64,000 nucleotides of DNA, taken from Actinomycetes bacterium (GTDB lineage Bacteria; Actinomycetota; Actinomycetes; Actinomycetales; Microbacteriaceae). Under the pieces are notes generated by a model that saw only the letters and a list, made by a program, of their open reading frames with translations, was not told where the DNA came from and did not search any database. Positions 23,429 through 31,463 of this stretch are shown in pieces (the first letter of the stretch is position 1; each line of letters opens with the position of its first letter). Location of the stretch: positions 1 to 64,000 of the forward strand of contig JAEWJX010000116.1 of NCBI GenBank assembly GCA_023386365.1, written 5' to 3'. Both the position numbers and the translations under genes were made by a program.

Positions 23429-24729
23429 GCGAGGCAGACGGGGCGTCTCCCGAAACCGCGGTCCGCGACCGCGTGCCGCGCGCGCTGCGGCCGTTCCGCA
23501 CCCGCCAGTACCGGGTGCTCGCGGTCGCGCTCACGCTGTCGCTGTTCGGTGCGGGCGTGTGGCTCGTGGCGGTGGTGTTCCAGATCAAGCGGATGGGCGG
23601 CGGCCCGATCGACGTCTCGGTCGTCGCCACCGCCAACGCCGTCGGTCTGATCATCGCGGTGCTGCTCGGCGGCGCGATCGCCGACCGCATCCCACAGAAG
23701 CGCATCCTGCTGACCGTCGAGATCGTGAAAGGCGTGCTCGTGGCGGGCATCGCGATGCTCGCCATCTCCGGCGCGCTCGAGGTGTGGCACCTGGCCGTGG
23801 TCGGCTTCGTGCTCGGCATCGCGGACGGGTTCTTCATGCCCGCCTACTCCGCGATGCTGCCCGCGATCCTCCCCGAGCAGCAGCTCCTGGCCGCCAACGG
23901 CTTCGAGGGGATGCTGCGGCCGGCGATCCTCCAGGCCGCCGGTCCCGCCACGGCGGGCGTGCTGATCGCGGTGTGGTCGCCCGCCGCCGCGTTCGCGATC
24001 ATCGCGCTCACGCAGACGGTGGCCATCGGGTGCCTCATCGTGCTGCGGCAGACGCAGGTGCGGCGCGAGGTGCCCACCGACCGCCATCCGATCGTGTCGC
24101 TGCTCATCGACGTGCGCGACGGCTTCCGCTACATGGCGCGCACCCCGTGGCTGCTCGCCACCCTGCTCTACGCGTGCGCGCTCGTCCTCCTGATCATGGG
24201 TCCCTTCGAGGTGCTGCTGCCGTTCGCCGTCACCGAGCAGACCGGTGGCGGCGCGGGCAGCTACGCGCTCGTGCTGGCGTCGTTCGGTGTGGGGGGTGCG
24301 ATCGCGTCGATCGTCGTCGCGTCCTTGCGGCTGCCGCGCCGCTATCTCACGATCATGAACCTGCTGTGGGGCTTCGGATGCATCCCGCTCGTGCTCGTCG
24401 GGTTCACGTCGTCGCTGTGGGTGATGGTGGCGGCCGCGTTCTTCGTCGGCATGACCTTCTCGGGGGCGAGCGTGATCTGGGGCACGCTGCTGCAGCGGCG
24501 TGTGCCTGCCGCGATGCTCGGTCGTGTCTCGAGTCTCGACTTCTTCGTGTCGCTGGCACTGATGCCGGTATCGATGGCTGTGGCCGGGCCGCTCGGCGAG
24601 GCGGTCGGCTACGGGCCGGTGTTCCTCGTCGCGGGTCTCGTGCCGCCGGTGCTCGCCGTCATCGCGATCTTCGCCGCCCGCATGCCGCGTGACGAGGTCG
24701 CGCATCCGCTCGACGTCCCCGCGACCTGA
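23425..24729 (+). CDS. MFS transporter (TetR-controlled operon)
   Basis: Major facilitator protein of 434 residues with about 12 helices, resembling the enterobactin exporter/MFS_3 class: the N-terminal RPFRTRQYRVLAVALTLSLFG, then GGAIADRIPQKRILL as motif A. A cytoplasmic loop near residues 210-240 separates the bundles. The GTG at 23425 overlaps the VOC gene stop by 4 bp. Together with the TetR repressor this forms the third regulator/MFS module within 12 kb. The exported compound is unknown. Confidence 0.86.
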   Translation: MSEADGASPETAVRDRVPRALRPFRTRQYRVLAVALTLSLFGAGVWLVAVVFQIKRMGGGPIDVSVVATANAVGLIIAVLLGGAIADRIPQKRILLTVEIVKGVLVAGIAMLAISGALEVWHLAVVGFVLGIADGFFMPAYSAMLPAILPEQQLLAANGFEGMLRPAILQAAGPATAGVLIAVWSPAAAFAIIALTQTVAIGCLIVLRQTQVRREVPTDRHPIVSLLIDVRDGFRYMARTPWLLATLLYACALVLLIMGPFEVLLPFAVTEQTGGGAGSYALVLASFGVGGAIASIVVASLRLPRRYLTIMNLLWGFGCIPLVLVGFTSSLWVMVAAAFFVGMTFSGASVIWGTLLQRRVPAAMLGRVSSLDFFVSLALMPVSMAVAGPLGEAVGYGPVFLVAGLVPPVLAVIAIFAARMPRDEVAHPLDVPAT

Positions 24730-24739
24730 GCGTCCCCGC

Positions 24740-24745
24740 GAGAAT
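24740..24745 (+). promoter_or_regulatory. -10 hexamer GAGAAT for the methyltransferase gene
   Basis: GAGAAT ends 6 nt before the GTG at 24752; deviates at the first base but has the same spacing as the TANNNT sites. Confidence 0.45.
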
Positions 24746-24751
24746 GGACGC

Positions 24752-26257
24752 GTGACGACAGCCCTCATCGACGCCCTCCGCTCCGACCTGCGCGCCGCGC
24801 GCTTCACCGTCGACCACCTCGACGAGTTGTGGGGTTCGGAGGCCGAGGAGGCCCTGCGTCGCGGTAATCGCGTTCCGGCGCAGCGCGCCCTCGCCGCATC
24901 CGGCGCGCCGGCTGCGGCGCTCGCCGGGCTGTGGGTGCTGGGGGAGCTGGCCGACCCGGATGCGGTCGCCGCCGCGCTGCCCACCCTCGGTCTGGACGGC
25001 GCCTCCGAGCTGGGGCTCGCGGCTCTCACGGCGGGCCGCGTGCGGCCGCTGGTCGACCTGCGTCCGTACGCCTTCGTCGACCCGCAGGGCGCCGGCGAGT
25101 GGTGGATCGTCTCGGACCTCGGCGAGCTGGCCACCGGGGGTGCGCTGCGCGTCGACCACGTCCTGGGTGTCGGCGGCGCCTCCATCACGCTCGCCGGTCT
25201 GCAGTTCACCGAACCGGTCGCCACAGCGCTCGACCTCGGAACCGGATGCGGCATCCAGGCCCTGCACGCCCGCCGCTTCGCCTCGCGGGTGGTGGCCACC
25301 GACATCTCGGAGCGCGCTCTCGGGTACGCGCGACTGAACGCCGAACTCAACGGTGTCGACGGCATCGAGTTCCGGCTGGGTTCGCTGTTCGAGCCCGTCG
25401 CCGGCGAGAGGTTCGACCGGATCGTATCGAATCCGCCTTTCGTCATCACCCCGCGCAGCCCCGACGTGCCTGCCTACGAGTACCGGGACGGCGGGATGGA
25501 GGGCGACGCGCTGGTCTCGTCGGTGGTGGCCGACGTCGCCCGGCACCTGCTCCCAGGCGGAACCGCGCAGCTGCTCGGCAACTGGGAGTATCACGAGGGG
25601 GTCGACGGTCTGGAGCGCGCGGCCCGGTGGGCGGAGGGGGCTGGCGTCGACGCCTGGATCATCGAGCGCGAGCGACTCGACCCCGCACGCTACGCCGAGA
25701 CGTGGATCCGCGACGGCGGAACGCGTCCCGGAAGCCCCGAGTTCGAACAGCTGTGCGGTGCCTGGCTCGACGACTTCGCCCGCCGGGGAGTGGACGAGGT
25801 GGGCTTCGGCTACCTGGTGCTGCGTCTCGCCGACGGCACCGCCCCGTTCCGTCGAGCCGAGCGTGCGTCCGCGCCCCTCGACGGTGTCGCGGGGATCGGC
25901 ACCCACCTGGCGGCGGCGCTGCACGCCCGCGACCTCGTGGCGGCGTTCGACGACGACACGCTGCTCGCGGCACGCCTCCGGGTGGCGGGCGATGTCACCG
26001 AAGAGCGCAGCCACTGGCCGGGCGCTGGTGATCCTTCCGTGATCCTGCTGCGGCAGGGCGGGGGCCTGCGCCGCGACATCCGCGTGGATTCGTCGCTCGC
26101 CGCGGTGGTCGGCGCCTGCGACGGCGAGCTGCCGCTCGGGGTGATCGTCGACGCCGTGGCGCAGCTGCTCGAAACGGATGCCGTGCGCCTGCGGTCCGTG
26201 ATCCTCGCCGAGGTGCGCGAACTGGTCGTGGATGGCATCCTCCAACCCCTCGTCTAG
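24752..26257 (+). CDS. HemK-like class I SAM methyltransferase with N-terminal DUF7059-type domain
   Basis: Protein of 501 residues. The first 150 residues are a helical N-terminal domain found on actinobacterial members. The catalytic domain follows, with SAM motif I ALDLGTGCGIQALHA (about residues 159-173), motif II VVATDIS and the substrate motif SNPPFV, which marks enzymes that methylate amide or amino nitrogens (glutamine, adenine, guanine). The last 130 residues resemble a winged-helix tail. This layout suggests modification of RNA, DNA or a protein; the target is not known. The GTG at 24752 is placed by the -10 hexamer 6 nt before it. It is a single gene. Confidence 0.8.
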   Translation: MTTALIDALRSDLRAARFTVDHLDELWGSEAEEALRRGNRVPAQRALAASGAPAAALAGLWVLGELADPDAVAAALPTLGLDGASELGLAALTAGRVRPLVDLRPYAFVDPQGAGEWWIVSDLGELATGGALRVDHVLGVGGASITLAGLQFTEPVATALDLGTGCGIQALHARRFASRVVATDISERALGYARLNAELNGVDGIEFRLGSLFEPVAGERFDRIVSNPPFVITPRSPDVPAYEYRDGGMEGDALVSSVVADVARHLLPGGTAQLLGNWEYHEGVDGLERAARWAEGAGVDAWIIERERLDPARYAETWIRDGGTRPGSPEFEQLCGAWLDDFARRGVDEVGFGYLVLRLADGTAPFRRAERASAPLDGVAGIGTHLAAALHARDLVAAFDDDTLLAARLRVAGDVTEERSHWPGAGDPSVILLRQGGGLRRDIRVDSSLAAVVGACDGELPLGVIVDAVAQLLETDAVRLRSVILAEVRELVVDGILQPLV

Positions 26258-26300
26258 CTCGCTGCCAGTGGGATCACAGCACCCGTCCAGTTCGCGCCTC

Positions 26301-26306
26301 TAGCGT
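26301..26306 (+). promoter_or_regulatory. -10 hexamer TAGCGT for the 193-residue protein
   Basis: TAGCGT lies 17 nt before the ATG at 26324, leaving room for the GGAGG ribosome site at 26314-26318; a short-leader promoter. Confidence 0.5.
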
Positions 26307-26323
26307 GACCGACGGAGGCACTC

Positions 26324-26905
26324 ATGGGATTTCTCGATCGACTCTTCGGCACCGAGGAACCGCAGTCGCGTACGGCACCGCCCGTGCCGCAGACCGCGGC
26401 GAACGACGACGAACGGGCGCTCGAGCGGTACCGCTACCTGCTGCGCACCGCTCCGCCGGAGACGATCGAGCAGGTGCACGCCGAAGCCTTCTCCCGCCTG
26501 ACCGACAGCCAGCGTGCCCTCGTCTACGAGGAGCTGAGTCGCGGCGCCGGAACCGGCGAACGCCCGCTGTCGAGTGAGCCCGCAACGCTCGCCCGCGCGG
26601 CGACCCGCGCCGAGATGCGGCAGCCCGGTTCGCTGGAGAAGTCGCTCTCGGGCAACAGCGCGGGCGTCACCCCGGGTGGTCCCGGTTTCGGTTCGATGCT
26701 GGCCAGCTCGATGCTCGGTACGGTCGCCGGTTACGTGGTGGGGTCGGCGCTCGTGAGCGCGTTCCTGCCGTGGGATGCCGGCTACGACTCGACGGCGTCC
26801 GAGGGCACAGATGCGACGGATGCGTCGTCGGCTGACGCCGGCGCGTCGGACTTCGGTTCCGCGTCCGACTTCGGCGCGGACTTCGGCGGCGACTTCGGCT
26901 TCTGA
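26324..26905 (+). CDS. Membrane-associated protein with Asp-Phe-Gly-rich tail, unknown function
   Basis: Protein of 193 residues. It starts MGFLDRLFG, an amphipathic motif shared with membrane-binding regulators. A helical region of about 55 residues follows (ERALERYRYLLRTAPPETIE), then a Gly/Ser linker and one hydrophobic helix (about 126-150). The C-terminus is acidic and carries four DFG triplets. The ribosome site GGAGG at 26314-26318 fixes the ATG. The last 124 bp overlap, tail to tail, the acyltransferase gene on the other strand. No family is recognised with confidence and no function is proposed. Confidence 0.7.
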   Translation: MGFLDRLFGTEEPQSRTAPPVPQTAANDDERALERYRYLLRTAPPETIEQVHAEAFSRLTDSQRALVYEELSRGAGTGERPLSSEPATLARAATRAEMRQPGSLEKSLSGNSAGVTPGGPGFGSMLASSMLGTVAGYVVGSALVSAFLPWDAGYDSTASEGTDATDASSADAGASDFGSASDFGADFGGDFGF

Positions 26906-28191
26906 CCCGCCGTCAGTAGCAGCACAGCCCCCGCGAATCCGACGGCTCCGGCCGCCGCCAGCCACATATCGAGGCCGAGCACGGTGATGGCCATCGTCGG
27001 GATGATCGTGAGTGCACCGGCCAGGCCGAGCACCGCGACGGACGCCGGATGCGGCACGGGCAGGGGACGTTCGAATCGTCCGAGTGGCAGCGACAACGCG
27101 AGCACCGCGCCGAGCACCACGAAGTAGAGCACCGGCCGCAGGAGCCACCACACCTCGCTCCCGGGGGCCGGCGTTCCCGGCAACAGCAGCCCGATGCCGG
27201 CGATCGCGACGATCACCGGAAGGTGCCACAGGTACACGGTCATCAGTCGTGAGCCGATCACGAAGACCACTGCACGCGCGGCCTTCGTCCGCATCAGTGC
27301 CGTCAGCGGCGGCTTCAGCAGCTGCAGCAGGGCCGCCTGCCCGAGACCGAGCGCGACCAGGGGCAGCGTGGGCGGGTTGAGGTTGGTGAGCATGTTGGGG
27401 GAGTACGGGCCGAGCACCGTCATGGGGATGAGGCTCGCCCAGCAGGCGACCGCGATGAGCGCGAGCTGCCACCACGCGCGGCGGGCGAACCACCCGTCGG
27501 CGTACCAGAAGCCGAACACTGTCGCCAGGGGCCACACGAAGAGCATGTTGAGGTAGCCGAGGTAGCTCATGCCGGCGCCGTCGACCGGGATGCCGGGGAT
27601 CGTGAACTGGGCCACGTCGACCAGCACGACGGCCCCCAGCAGCAGCGCGACGGTGCGCAGTGGAGCCCGCTCGTGCGCGTCGAGCAGTGCCGGGGCCAGC
27701 AGTTGGCAGATCAGGTAGGCGGAGAGGAACCACAGCGGACTTCCGACGCCGACCGCCACCGAGTCGAGCAACGCCGGGTCGACACCGATCGCGGTCGCGC
27801 CGATCAGGGCGACGGCGAGGAACACGAAGAGGGGCAGCGCGGGGCGGGCCAGACGCTGCATCCGGCCGTGCACGAAGGTCCGTGCCCGCTCGCCCGGGTC
27901 CGCGACCCGGCGACGCAGGCTGCGCAGCGACGTCGCGGTCGCGAAGCCGCCGACGACGAAGAAGAGCGGCATGACCTGGCCGAACCAGGTGGCCACCCAG
28001 AACCACGACTGCTGCTCCAGCGGCCGACTGACCGCGATACCGCCCGCGGCATCCGGGCCCACTCCGACGAACATCAGATGGATCGCCACGACGAGCAGCA
28101 CGCAGAACACCCGCGCAAGGTCGAGGGTCAGATCGCGCGCCCCCAGGTCGATGCCCGGAGTCGTCGAATCGGGTGTGCTCGCCGTCGTCAC
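26782..28191 (-). CDS. Acyltransferase family 3 (OafA-type) membrane protein
   Basis: Integral membrane acyltransferase of 469 residues with about 10 helices. The N-terminus DLTLDLARVFCVLLVVAIHLM carries the R and H of the AT3 family's first motif, followed by FFVVGGFATA in place of the usual FFVLSG(Y/F). Such enzymes O-acylate cell-surface sugars or peptidoglycan. The GTG at 28191 is set by TACAGT 6 nt upstream. The last 40 residues are Pro/Lys/Ser/Ala-rich (KPKSPPKSAPKSDAEPKSDA) and are encoded antisense to the DFG tail of the convergent gene. The target glycan is not known; the surface-polymer locus lies about 16 kb away. Confidence 0.8.
   Translation of the reverse strand: MTTASTPDSTTPGIDLGARDLTLDLARVFCVLLVVAIHLMFVGVGPDAAGGIAVSRPLEQQSWFWVATWFGQVMPLFFVVGGFATATSLRSLRRRVADPGERARTFVHGRMQRLARPALPLFVFLAVALIGATAIGVDPALLDSVAVGVGSPLWFLSAYLICQLLAPALLDAHERAPLRTVALLLGAVVLVDVAQFTIPGIPVDGAGMSYLGYLNMLFVWPLATVFGFWYADGWFARRAWWQLALIAVACWASLIPMTVLGPYSPNMLTNLNPPTLPLVALGLGQAALLQLLKPPLTALMRTKAARAVVFVIGSRLMTVYLWHLPVIVAIAGIGLLLPGTPAPGSEVWWLLRPVLYFVVLGAVLALSLPLGRFERPLPVPHPASVAVLGLAGALTIIPTMAITVLGLDMWLAAAGAVGFAGAVLLLTAGQKPKSPPKSAPKSDAEPKSDAPASADDASVASVPSDAVES
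26849..26902. repeat. Imperfect GACTTCGGN repeats shared by two opposing genes
   Basis: GACTTCGGN occurs at 26849, 26867, 26879 and 26891. On the plus strand it encodes DFG triplets; on the minus strand, in another frame, it encodes PKS triplets of the acyltransferase tail. Confidence 0.7.
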
Positions 28192-28197
28192 GAGCAC

Positions 28198-28203
28198 ACT
28201 GTA
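28198..28203 (-). promoter_or_regulatory. -10 hexamer TACAGT for the acyltransferase gene
   Basis: Minus-strand TACAGT, exactly 6 nt before the GTG at 28191. It supports this GTG over longer open-frame extensions upstream. Confidence 0.6.
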
Positions 28204-28211
28204 GTGGCCTC

Positions 28212-28433
28212 TCAGCCGGCGGCGAGGATGCGCACCGCGGAGTCGAGGTCGTGGGACTGGCCCACCTCGACGGAGGTGTTGAAGATGTCGCCGCTCAGCG
28301 TGACGAACAGGTCGCCTGTTTCGAGGATGTAGCCGAGCACATGGGTGCCGGCGCGCACCCGATGCACGTCGTCGAGGACGTGTTCGACGGTCACGACGGT
28401 GATCGTGGTGGACGCGTCGATCGTGGAATGCAT
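28212..28433 (-). CDS. 73-residue protein of unknown function
   Basis: Small soluble protein with alternating hydrophobic residues suggesting a beta-rich fold (TITVVTVEHVL, GTHVLGYILETGDLFVTLSG). It has no membrane segment and no cysteines. The ATG at 28433 is preceded by AAAGGA at a good distance, and third positions are G/C rich, so it is likely real. It sits at the head of a 320-bp divergent intergenic region. The acyltransferase downstream has its own promoter. No family is recognised. Confidence 0.6.
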   Translation of the reverse strand: MHSTIDASTTITVVTVEHVLDDVHRVRAGTHVLGYILETGDLFVTLSGDIFNTSVEVGQSHDLDSAVRILAAG

Positions 28434-28754
28434 GTGATCTGTCCTTTCTCGATCGCTCCCTCGTTTGGGGGACTTCTTCCATTAGACGTCTGCGCTCTGC
28501 GCGCGGCAAGGGAGTATGTCGGGAGTTGGCCGAGTGTTACGCCAGAGAAGCCCGATGACAGCGTTAACACGGGATGCGGAGGCGGATGCCAGGGTTCTGC
28601 CAGGAATCTGAGGCAACGTTGTTGACGGCTCAGGCGGAGCCGGTGTGACCACCCCACTGCCTCTTCCGCTTCATCCAGCCCGACCGATTCCGACGGCGCG
28701 CAGCTGCGCCGGACGACGTACCCCGTTGTCCGACAACCCGAGAGACCCGTTTTC
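28434..28754. other. 321-bp divergent intergenic region with 5' hairpins before the M23 gene
   Basis: No gene is supported here. It holds the start region of the 73-residue gene on the left, a possible -35 TTGACG at 28622-28627 with a weak -10, and two inverted repeats in what would be the M23 leader: GGCGC-N6-GCGCC (28695-28710) and GTTGTC-C-GACAAC (28725-28737). I compared it with the ydaO-type cyclic di-AMP riboswitch, which often precedes actinobacterial cell-wall hydrolases, and did not find its conserved blocks. Confidence 0.5.
28725..28737. promoter_or_regulatory. Perfect 13-bp inverted repeat before the M23 peptidase gene
   Basis: GTTGTC and GACAAC flank a single C, ending 17 bp before the GTG at 28755. 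It could be an operator or a small RNA hairpin close to the ribosome site. Confidence 0.4.
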
Positions 28755-29459
28755 GTGCCCTTCCGCTCCACCCGTGCTTCCGCCGTTCCTCAGACCCACC
28801 ACCACATCACCCTCCGAGGTTTCCGGCACGTCAGCCGTCGCACCCTCACGATCGGCACCGTCGCGCTCAGCATGATGCTGCTGGTCGTCAACGACCTCCC
28901 GGCGGCGGCCACCACGATCCCCGAGGTCGAGCCGGTGATCGAGGGTCAGGAGTTCACGATCACCGAGGCGACCATCACGTCGCCGCTCAGCAGCCCGGTC
29001 ACCGACGACCGCGACGACTACGACATGATCACGTTCACGCCGGTGCAGTACCCGCTGAACCCGGCGACGACCATCACCTCCGGTTTCGGACACCGCTCGT
29101 CTCCCTGCGCCGGCTGCTCCACGAACCACTCGGGCATCGACTGGACGCCGGGAACCGGCACACCCATCGAGGCGATCGCCGACGGCGTGGTCGTCTCCAT
29201 GCCGATGTCCGACTGGGGCAGCTACGTCGTCATCCAGCACGTCATCGACGGGCAGACCGTCTACAGCGGCTACGCGCACATGATCCGCGGATCGAACGTG
29301 CCGGTCGGAACGAAGGTCACCCGCGGCCAGGTCATCGGCCTGGTCGGCAACACGGGACGCACCTCAGGCCCCCACCTGCACTTCAGCATCATCGTCGGCA
29401 ACCGCGAGTTCGTCGACCCCGAGGCGTGGCTCGCGACGCACGTCACCGAGCCCTGGTGA
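28755..29459 (+). CDS. M23-family (LytM) metallopeptidase, secreted
   Basis: Peptidoglycan endopeptidase of 234 residues. A basic N-terminus with SRRTLTIG leads into a hydrophobic segment ending LPAAATTIP, a likely signal peptide cleaved after AAA. The catalytic domain begins at TSGFGHRSSPCAGCSTNHSG and has the zinc ligands in HSGID (H and D) and in PHLHFS (HxH). The CAGC pair near the first zinc ligand may form a disulfide. It should hydrolyse peptide crosslinks outside the cell. The start is GTG at 28755; the only internal Met residues are inside the hydrophobic segment. Confidence 0.85.
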   Translation: MPFRSTRASAVPQTHHHITLRGFRHVSRRTLTIGTVALSMMLLVVNDLPAAATTIPEVEPVIEGQEFTITEATITSPLSSPVTDDRDDYDMITFTPVQYPLNPATTITSGFGHRSSPCAGCSTNHSGIDWTPGTGTPIEAIADGVVVSMPMSDWGSYVVIQHVIDGQTVYSGYAHMIRGSNVPVGTKVTRGQVIGLVGNTGRTSGPHLHFSIIVGNREFVDPEAWLATHVTEPW

Positions 29460-29480
29460 CCGACGGGGGGATCCTGCCGG

Positions 29481-29486
29481 TACGGT
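29481..29486 (+). promoter_or_regulatory. -10 hexamer TACGGT for the GNAT gene
   Basis: TACGGT ends 6 nt before the GTG at 29493; predicted leaderless. Confidence 0.55.
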
Positions 29487-29492
29487 GACCGG

Positions 29493-29993
29493 GTGCCCGT
29501 GCCTCGCATCCGTCCCCTCACCCCCGCCGATATCCCGGCGCTCGTCGTGATCAACGACGCCGCCCACCCGGCGGTGCCCATCACCTCCGAGGCGGAGTTC
29601 GCCGAACTCGTCGACCACGCCGACCTCGCGCTGGTGGCCGAACGCGACGGAGAGCCGGTCGGCTTCCTCATCGCCCTGAAGCCCGGGCGGGACTACGCGA
29701 GCGAGAACTACCGCTTCTTCAGCGCCCGCTCGGACGACTTCCTCTACATCGACCGCATCGTGCTGGCGCCCGCGTCACGCGGGGTGGGGCTCGGGCGAGC
29801 CCTGTACGCGCGCGTCTTCGACGCGGCCCGCGCGTCGGGCGCGTCCGAGGTCACCTGCGAGGTCAACGTCGAGCCGCCGAACCCGGAGTCGCTCGCCTTC
29901 CACGCGGCGCTCGGCTTCGCCGAGGTGGCGCGTCAGCCGACCAAGGGCGGGGCGGTCGTCGTCGCGTTGCTGGCTGCGCCGGTCGCGCCGTAG
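29493..29993 (+). CDS. GNAT-family N-acetyltransferase
   Basis: Single-domain acetyltransferase of 166 residues. The acetyl-CoA-binding stretch is IDRIVLAPASRGVGLGRALYARVFDAAR (about 90-117), with the R/Q-x-x-G-x-G/A loop as RGVGLG. The end SLAFHAALGFAEVARQPT is the usual C-terminal motif. The closest general type is the uncharacterised actinobacterial GNAT class that resembles YkwB. The acceptor could be an amino acid, peptide or small amine and cannot be named. The GTG is set by the -10 hexamer 6 nt upstream. Confidence 0.82.
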   Translation: MPVPRIRPLTPADIPALVVINDAAHPAVPITSEAEFAELVDHADLALVAERDGEPVGFLIALKPGRDYASENYRFFSARSDDFLYIDRIVLAPASRGVGLGRALYARVFDAARASGASEVTCEVNVEPPNPESLAFHAALGFAEVARQPTKGGAVVVALLAAPVAP

Positions 29994-30002
29994 TCGCGCT
30001 CG

Positions 30003-31367
30003 CTAGTCCTCGTGCGGGCGCTCGCCCGTCGAGTCGTCGAGCAGCTCCTGCAGAGCGCGGTCGACGTCGTCCTCCTCCGGCTCGCCTCCTGTGAGGCGCG
30101 CCACCAACAGGGTCGGGTCGTCGATGTCGGCGTCGATCGGCACGATGTCCGGGTGCGCCCACAGTGCGTCACGCGCCTCCGCGCCCACCGCATCCGTGAC
30201 GGCCTGCCACATGGCCGCCGCCTCCCGCAGTCGACGCGGTCGCAGTTCGAGGCCCACGAGGCTCGCGAACGCCGACTCGGCGGGGCCGCCGGCGGCTCGC
30301 CGTCGCCGCACCGATTCGGCGATCGCATCCGACTTGGGGAGTCGCGCGGTCGCCTGCGCGGTGACCACATCCACCCAGCCTTCGATGAGGGCGAGCATCG
30401 TCTCGAGACGCGCGAGGGCCGCGACCTGCTCGTCGGACTTCGGCGGGATGAGCTTGCCGCTCGTGAGCGCCTCGCGCAGCGACTCGGGGTTCTGCGGGTC
30501 GAAGTCGGAGGCGAGTTCCTCCAGCGGGCCGGTGTCGATCCGGATGCCGCGGGCGTAGTCGGTGATCTGCGTGAGCAGGTGCAGCCGCAGCCACTTCGCG
30601 TGCCGGAAGAGCCGGGCGTGGGCGAGCTCGCGCACGGCGAGGTACAGCCGCACCTCGTCGACGGGGATCTCGAGTCCCCGTGCGAAGCCGTCGACGTTCT
30701 GCGGCACCAACGCGGCCTGACGGGTCTCACCGTCGAGCAGGGGGATGCCGACGTCGCCGCCCGAGACGACCTCCTGCGCGAGCTGGCCGACGACCTGCCC
30801 GAGCTGCATCGCGAAGAGGGTGCCGCCGACGTTGCGCATGATGCGCCCCGCGTCGCCGAGCATGCCGGTGAGCTCCTCGGGCGCCTGCTCCTGCAGCACC
30901 GTCGTGAGCGCGGATGCGATCGACTCGGCGACCGGCTCGGCGAGCTGCGTCCACACGGGCATGGTCGCCTCGGTCCAGCCCGCGCGGGTGAGCAGGGTCG
31001 GCTCGGTGGTGAGCCCCGCGATGTCGGTCGCCTCGTCGAGCCAGAGCGCAGCGATGTGTAGTGCCTGTTCGAGCGCGCTCACCTCGGCCGGCGTCGATGC
31101 GACCGCCGAGCGTGACGCCAGAGCGGTCGCCTGCTCCTGGGCGAGCTTCCAGTTGATGCCGTCGCCCGAGTTCTGCAGCGCCTGCTGCAGCTGCCCGATG
31201 AGGCGCTGCACGAGCTCGGGATCGGCGGGCAGACCGGCGGCGTTCGCGAGCTGGCTCGGGTCGAGGTCGCCGTTGCCGGACAGGAACTCGCGTAGCATGT
31301 CGCGGAACTCCTCGCCCGGGTCGTCGGGGCTGCCGTCACGCGACGGGTCACGCGGGTCATCTGACAT
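30003..31367 (-). CDS. Actinobacterial 'zinc-dependent metalloprotease' family protein
   Basis: Protein of 454 residues, mostly helical, of the conserved actinobacterial family placed near zincin-type hydrolases. Where an HExxH motif would be expected it has RELAHARLFRHAKWLRLHL (E247, H250, and a further H), so the first histidine of a classical zincin is missing. Proteolytic activity is therefore unproven. The N- and C-terminal tails are acidic and disordered. It is divergent from the ylbL-type protease, a pairing kept in many actinobacteria. The ATG at 31367 is 6 nt from TACCGT on the minus strand. Confidence 0.78.
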   Translation of the reverse strand: MSDDPRDPSRDGSPDDPGEEFRDMLREFLSGNGDLDPSQLANAAGLPADPELVQRLIGQLQQALQNSGDGINWKLAQEQATALASRSAVASTPAEVSALEQALHIAALWLDEATDIAGLTTEPTLLTRAGWTEATMPVWTQLAEPVAESIASALTTVLQEQAPEELTGMLGDAGRIMRNVGGTLFAMQLGQVVGQLAQEVVSGGDVGIPLLDGETRQAALVPQNVDGFARGLEIPVDEVRLYLAVRELAHARLFRHAKWLRLHLLTQITDYARGIRIDTGPLEELASDFDPQNPESLREALTSGKLIPPKSDEQVAALARLETMLALIEGWVDVVTAQATARLPKSDAIAESVRRRRAAGGPAESAFASLVGLELRPRRLREAAAMWQAVTDAVGAEARDALWAHPDIVPIDADIDDPTLLVARLTGGEPEEDDVDRALQELLDDSTGERPHED

Positions 31368-31373
31368 GGTTCA

Positions 31374-31379
31374 ACGGTA
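31374..31379 (-). promoter_or_regulatory. -10 hexamer TACCGT for the metalloprotease-like gene
   Basis: Minus-strand TACCGT, 6 nt before the ATG at 31367; leaderless. Confidence 0.6.
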
Positions 31380-31414
31380 GTCGCCGCTCCCAGGGAAGCA
31401 CCGGGGGATAGCCC

Positions 31415-31420
31415 TAGGCT
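31415..31420 (+). promoter_or_regulatory. -10 hexamer TAGGCT for the ylbL-type gene
   Basis: TAGGCT lies 43 nt before the GTG at 31464, with GGAGG at 31453-31457, so this transcript should have a normal leader. Confidence 0.5.
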
Positions 31421-31463
31421 GGGCCCGTCTCGGCTGCGCCCGCAGCGAACACGGAGGATCCAC

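Noticed and set aside
28434..28754. Cyclic di-AMP (ydaO) riboswitch before the M23 gene
   Set aside because: Position and neighbour would fit, but the conserved GGGGGACCC-type and GAATCC blocks are not present.
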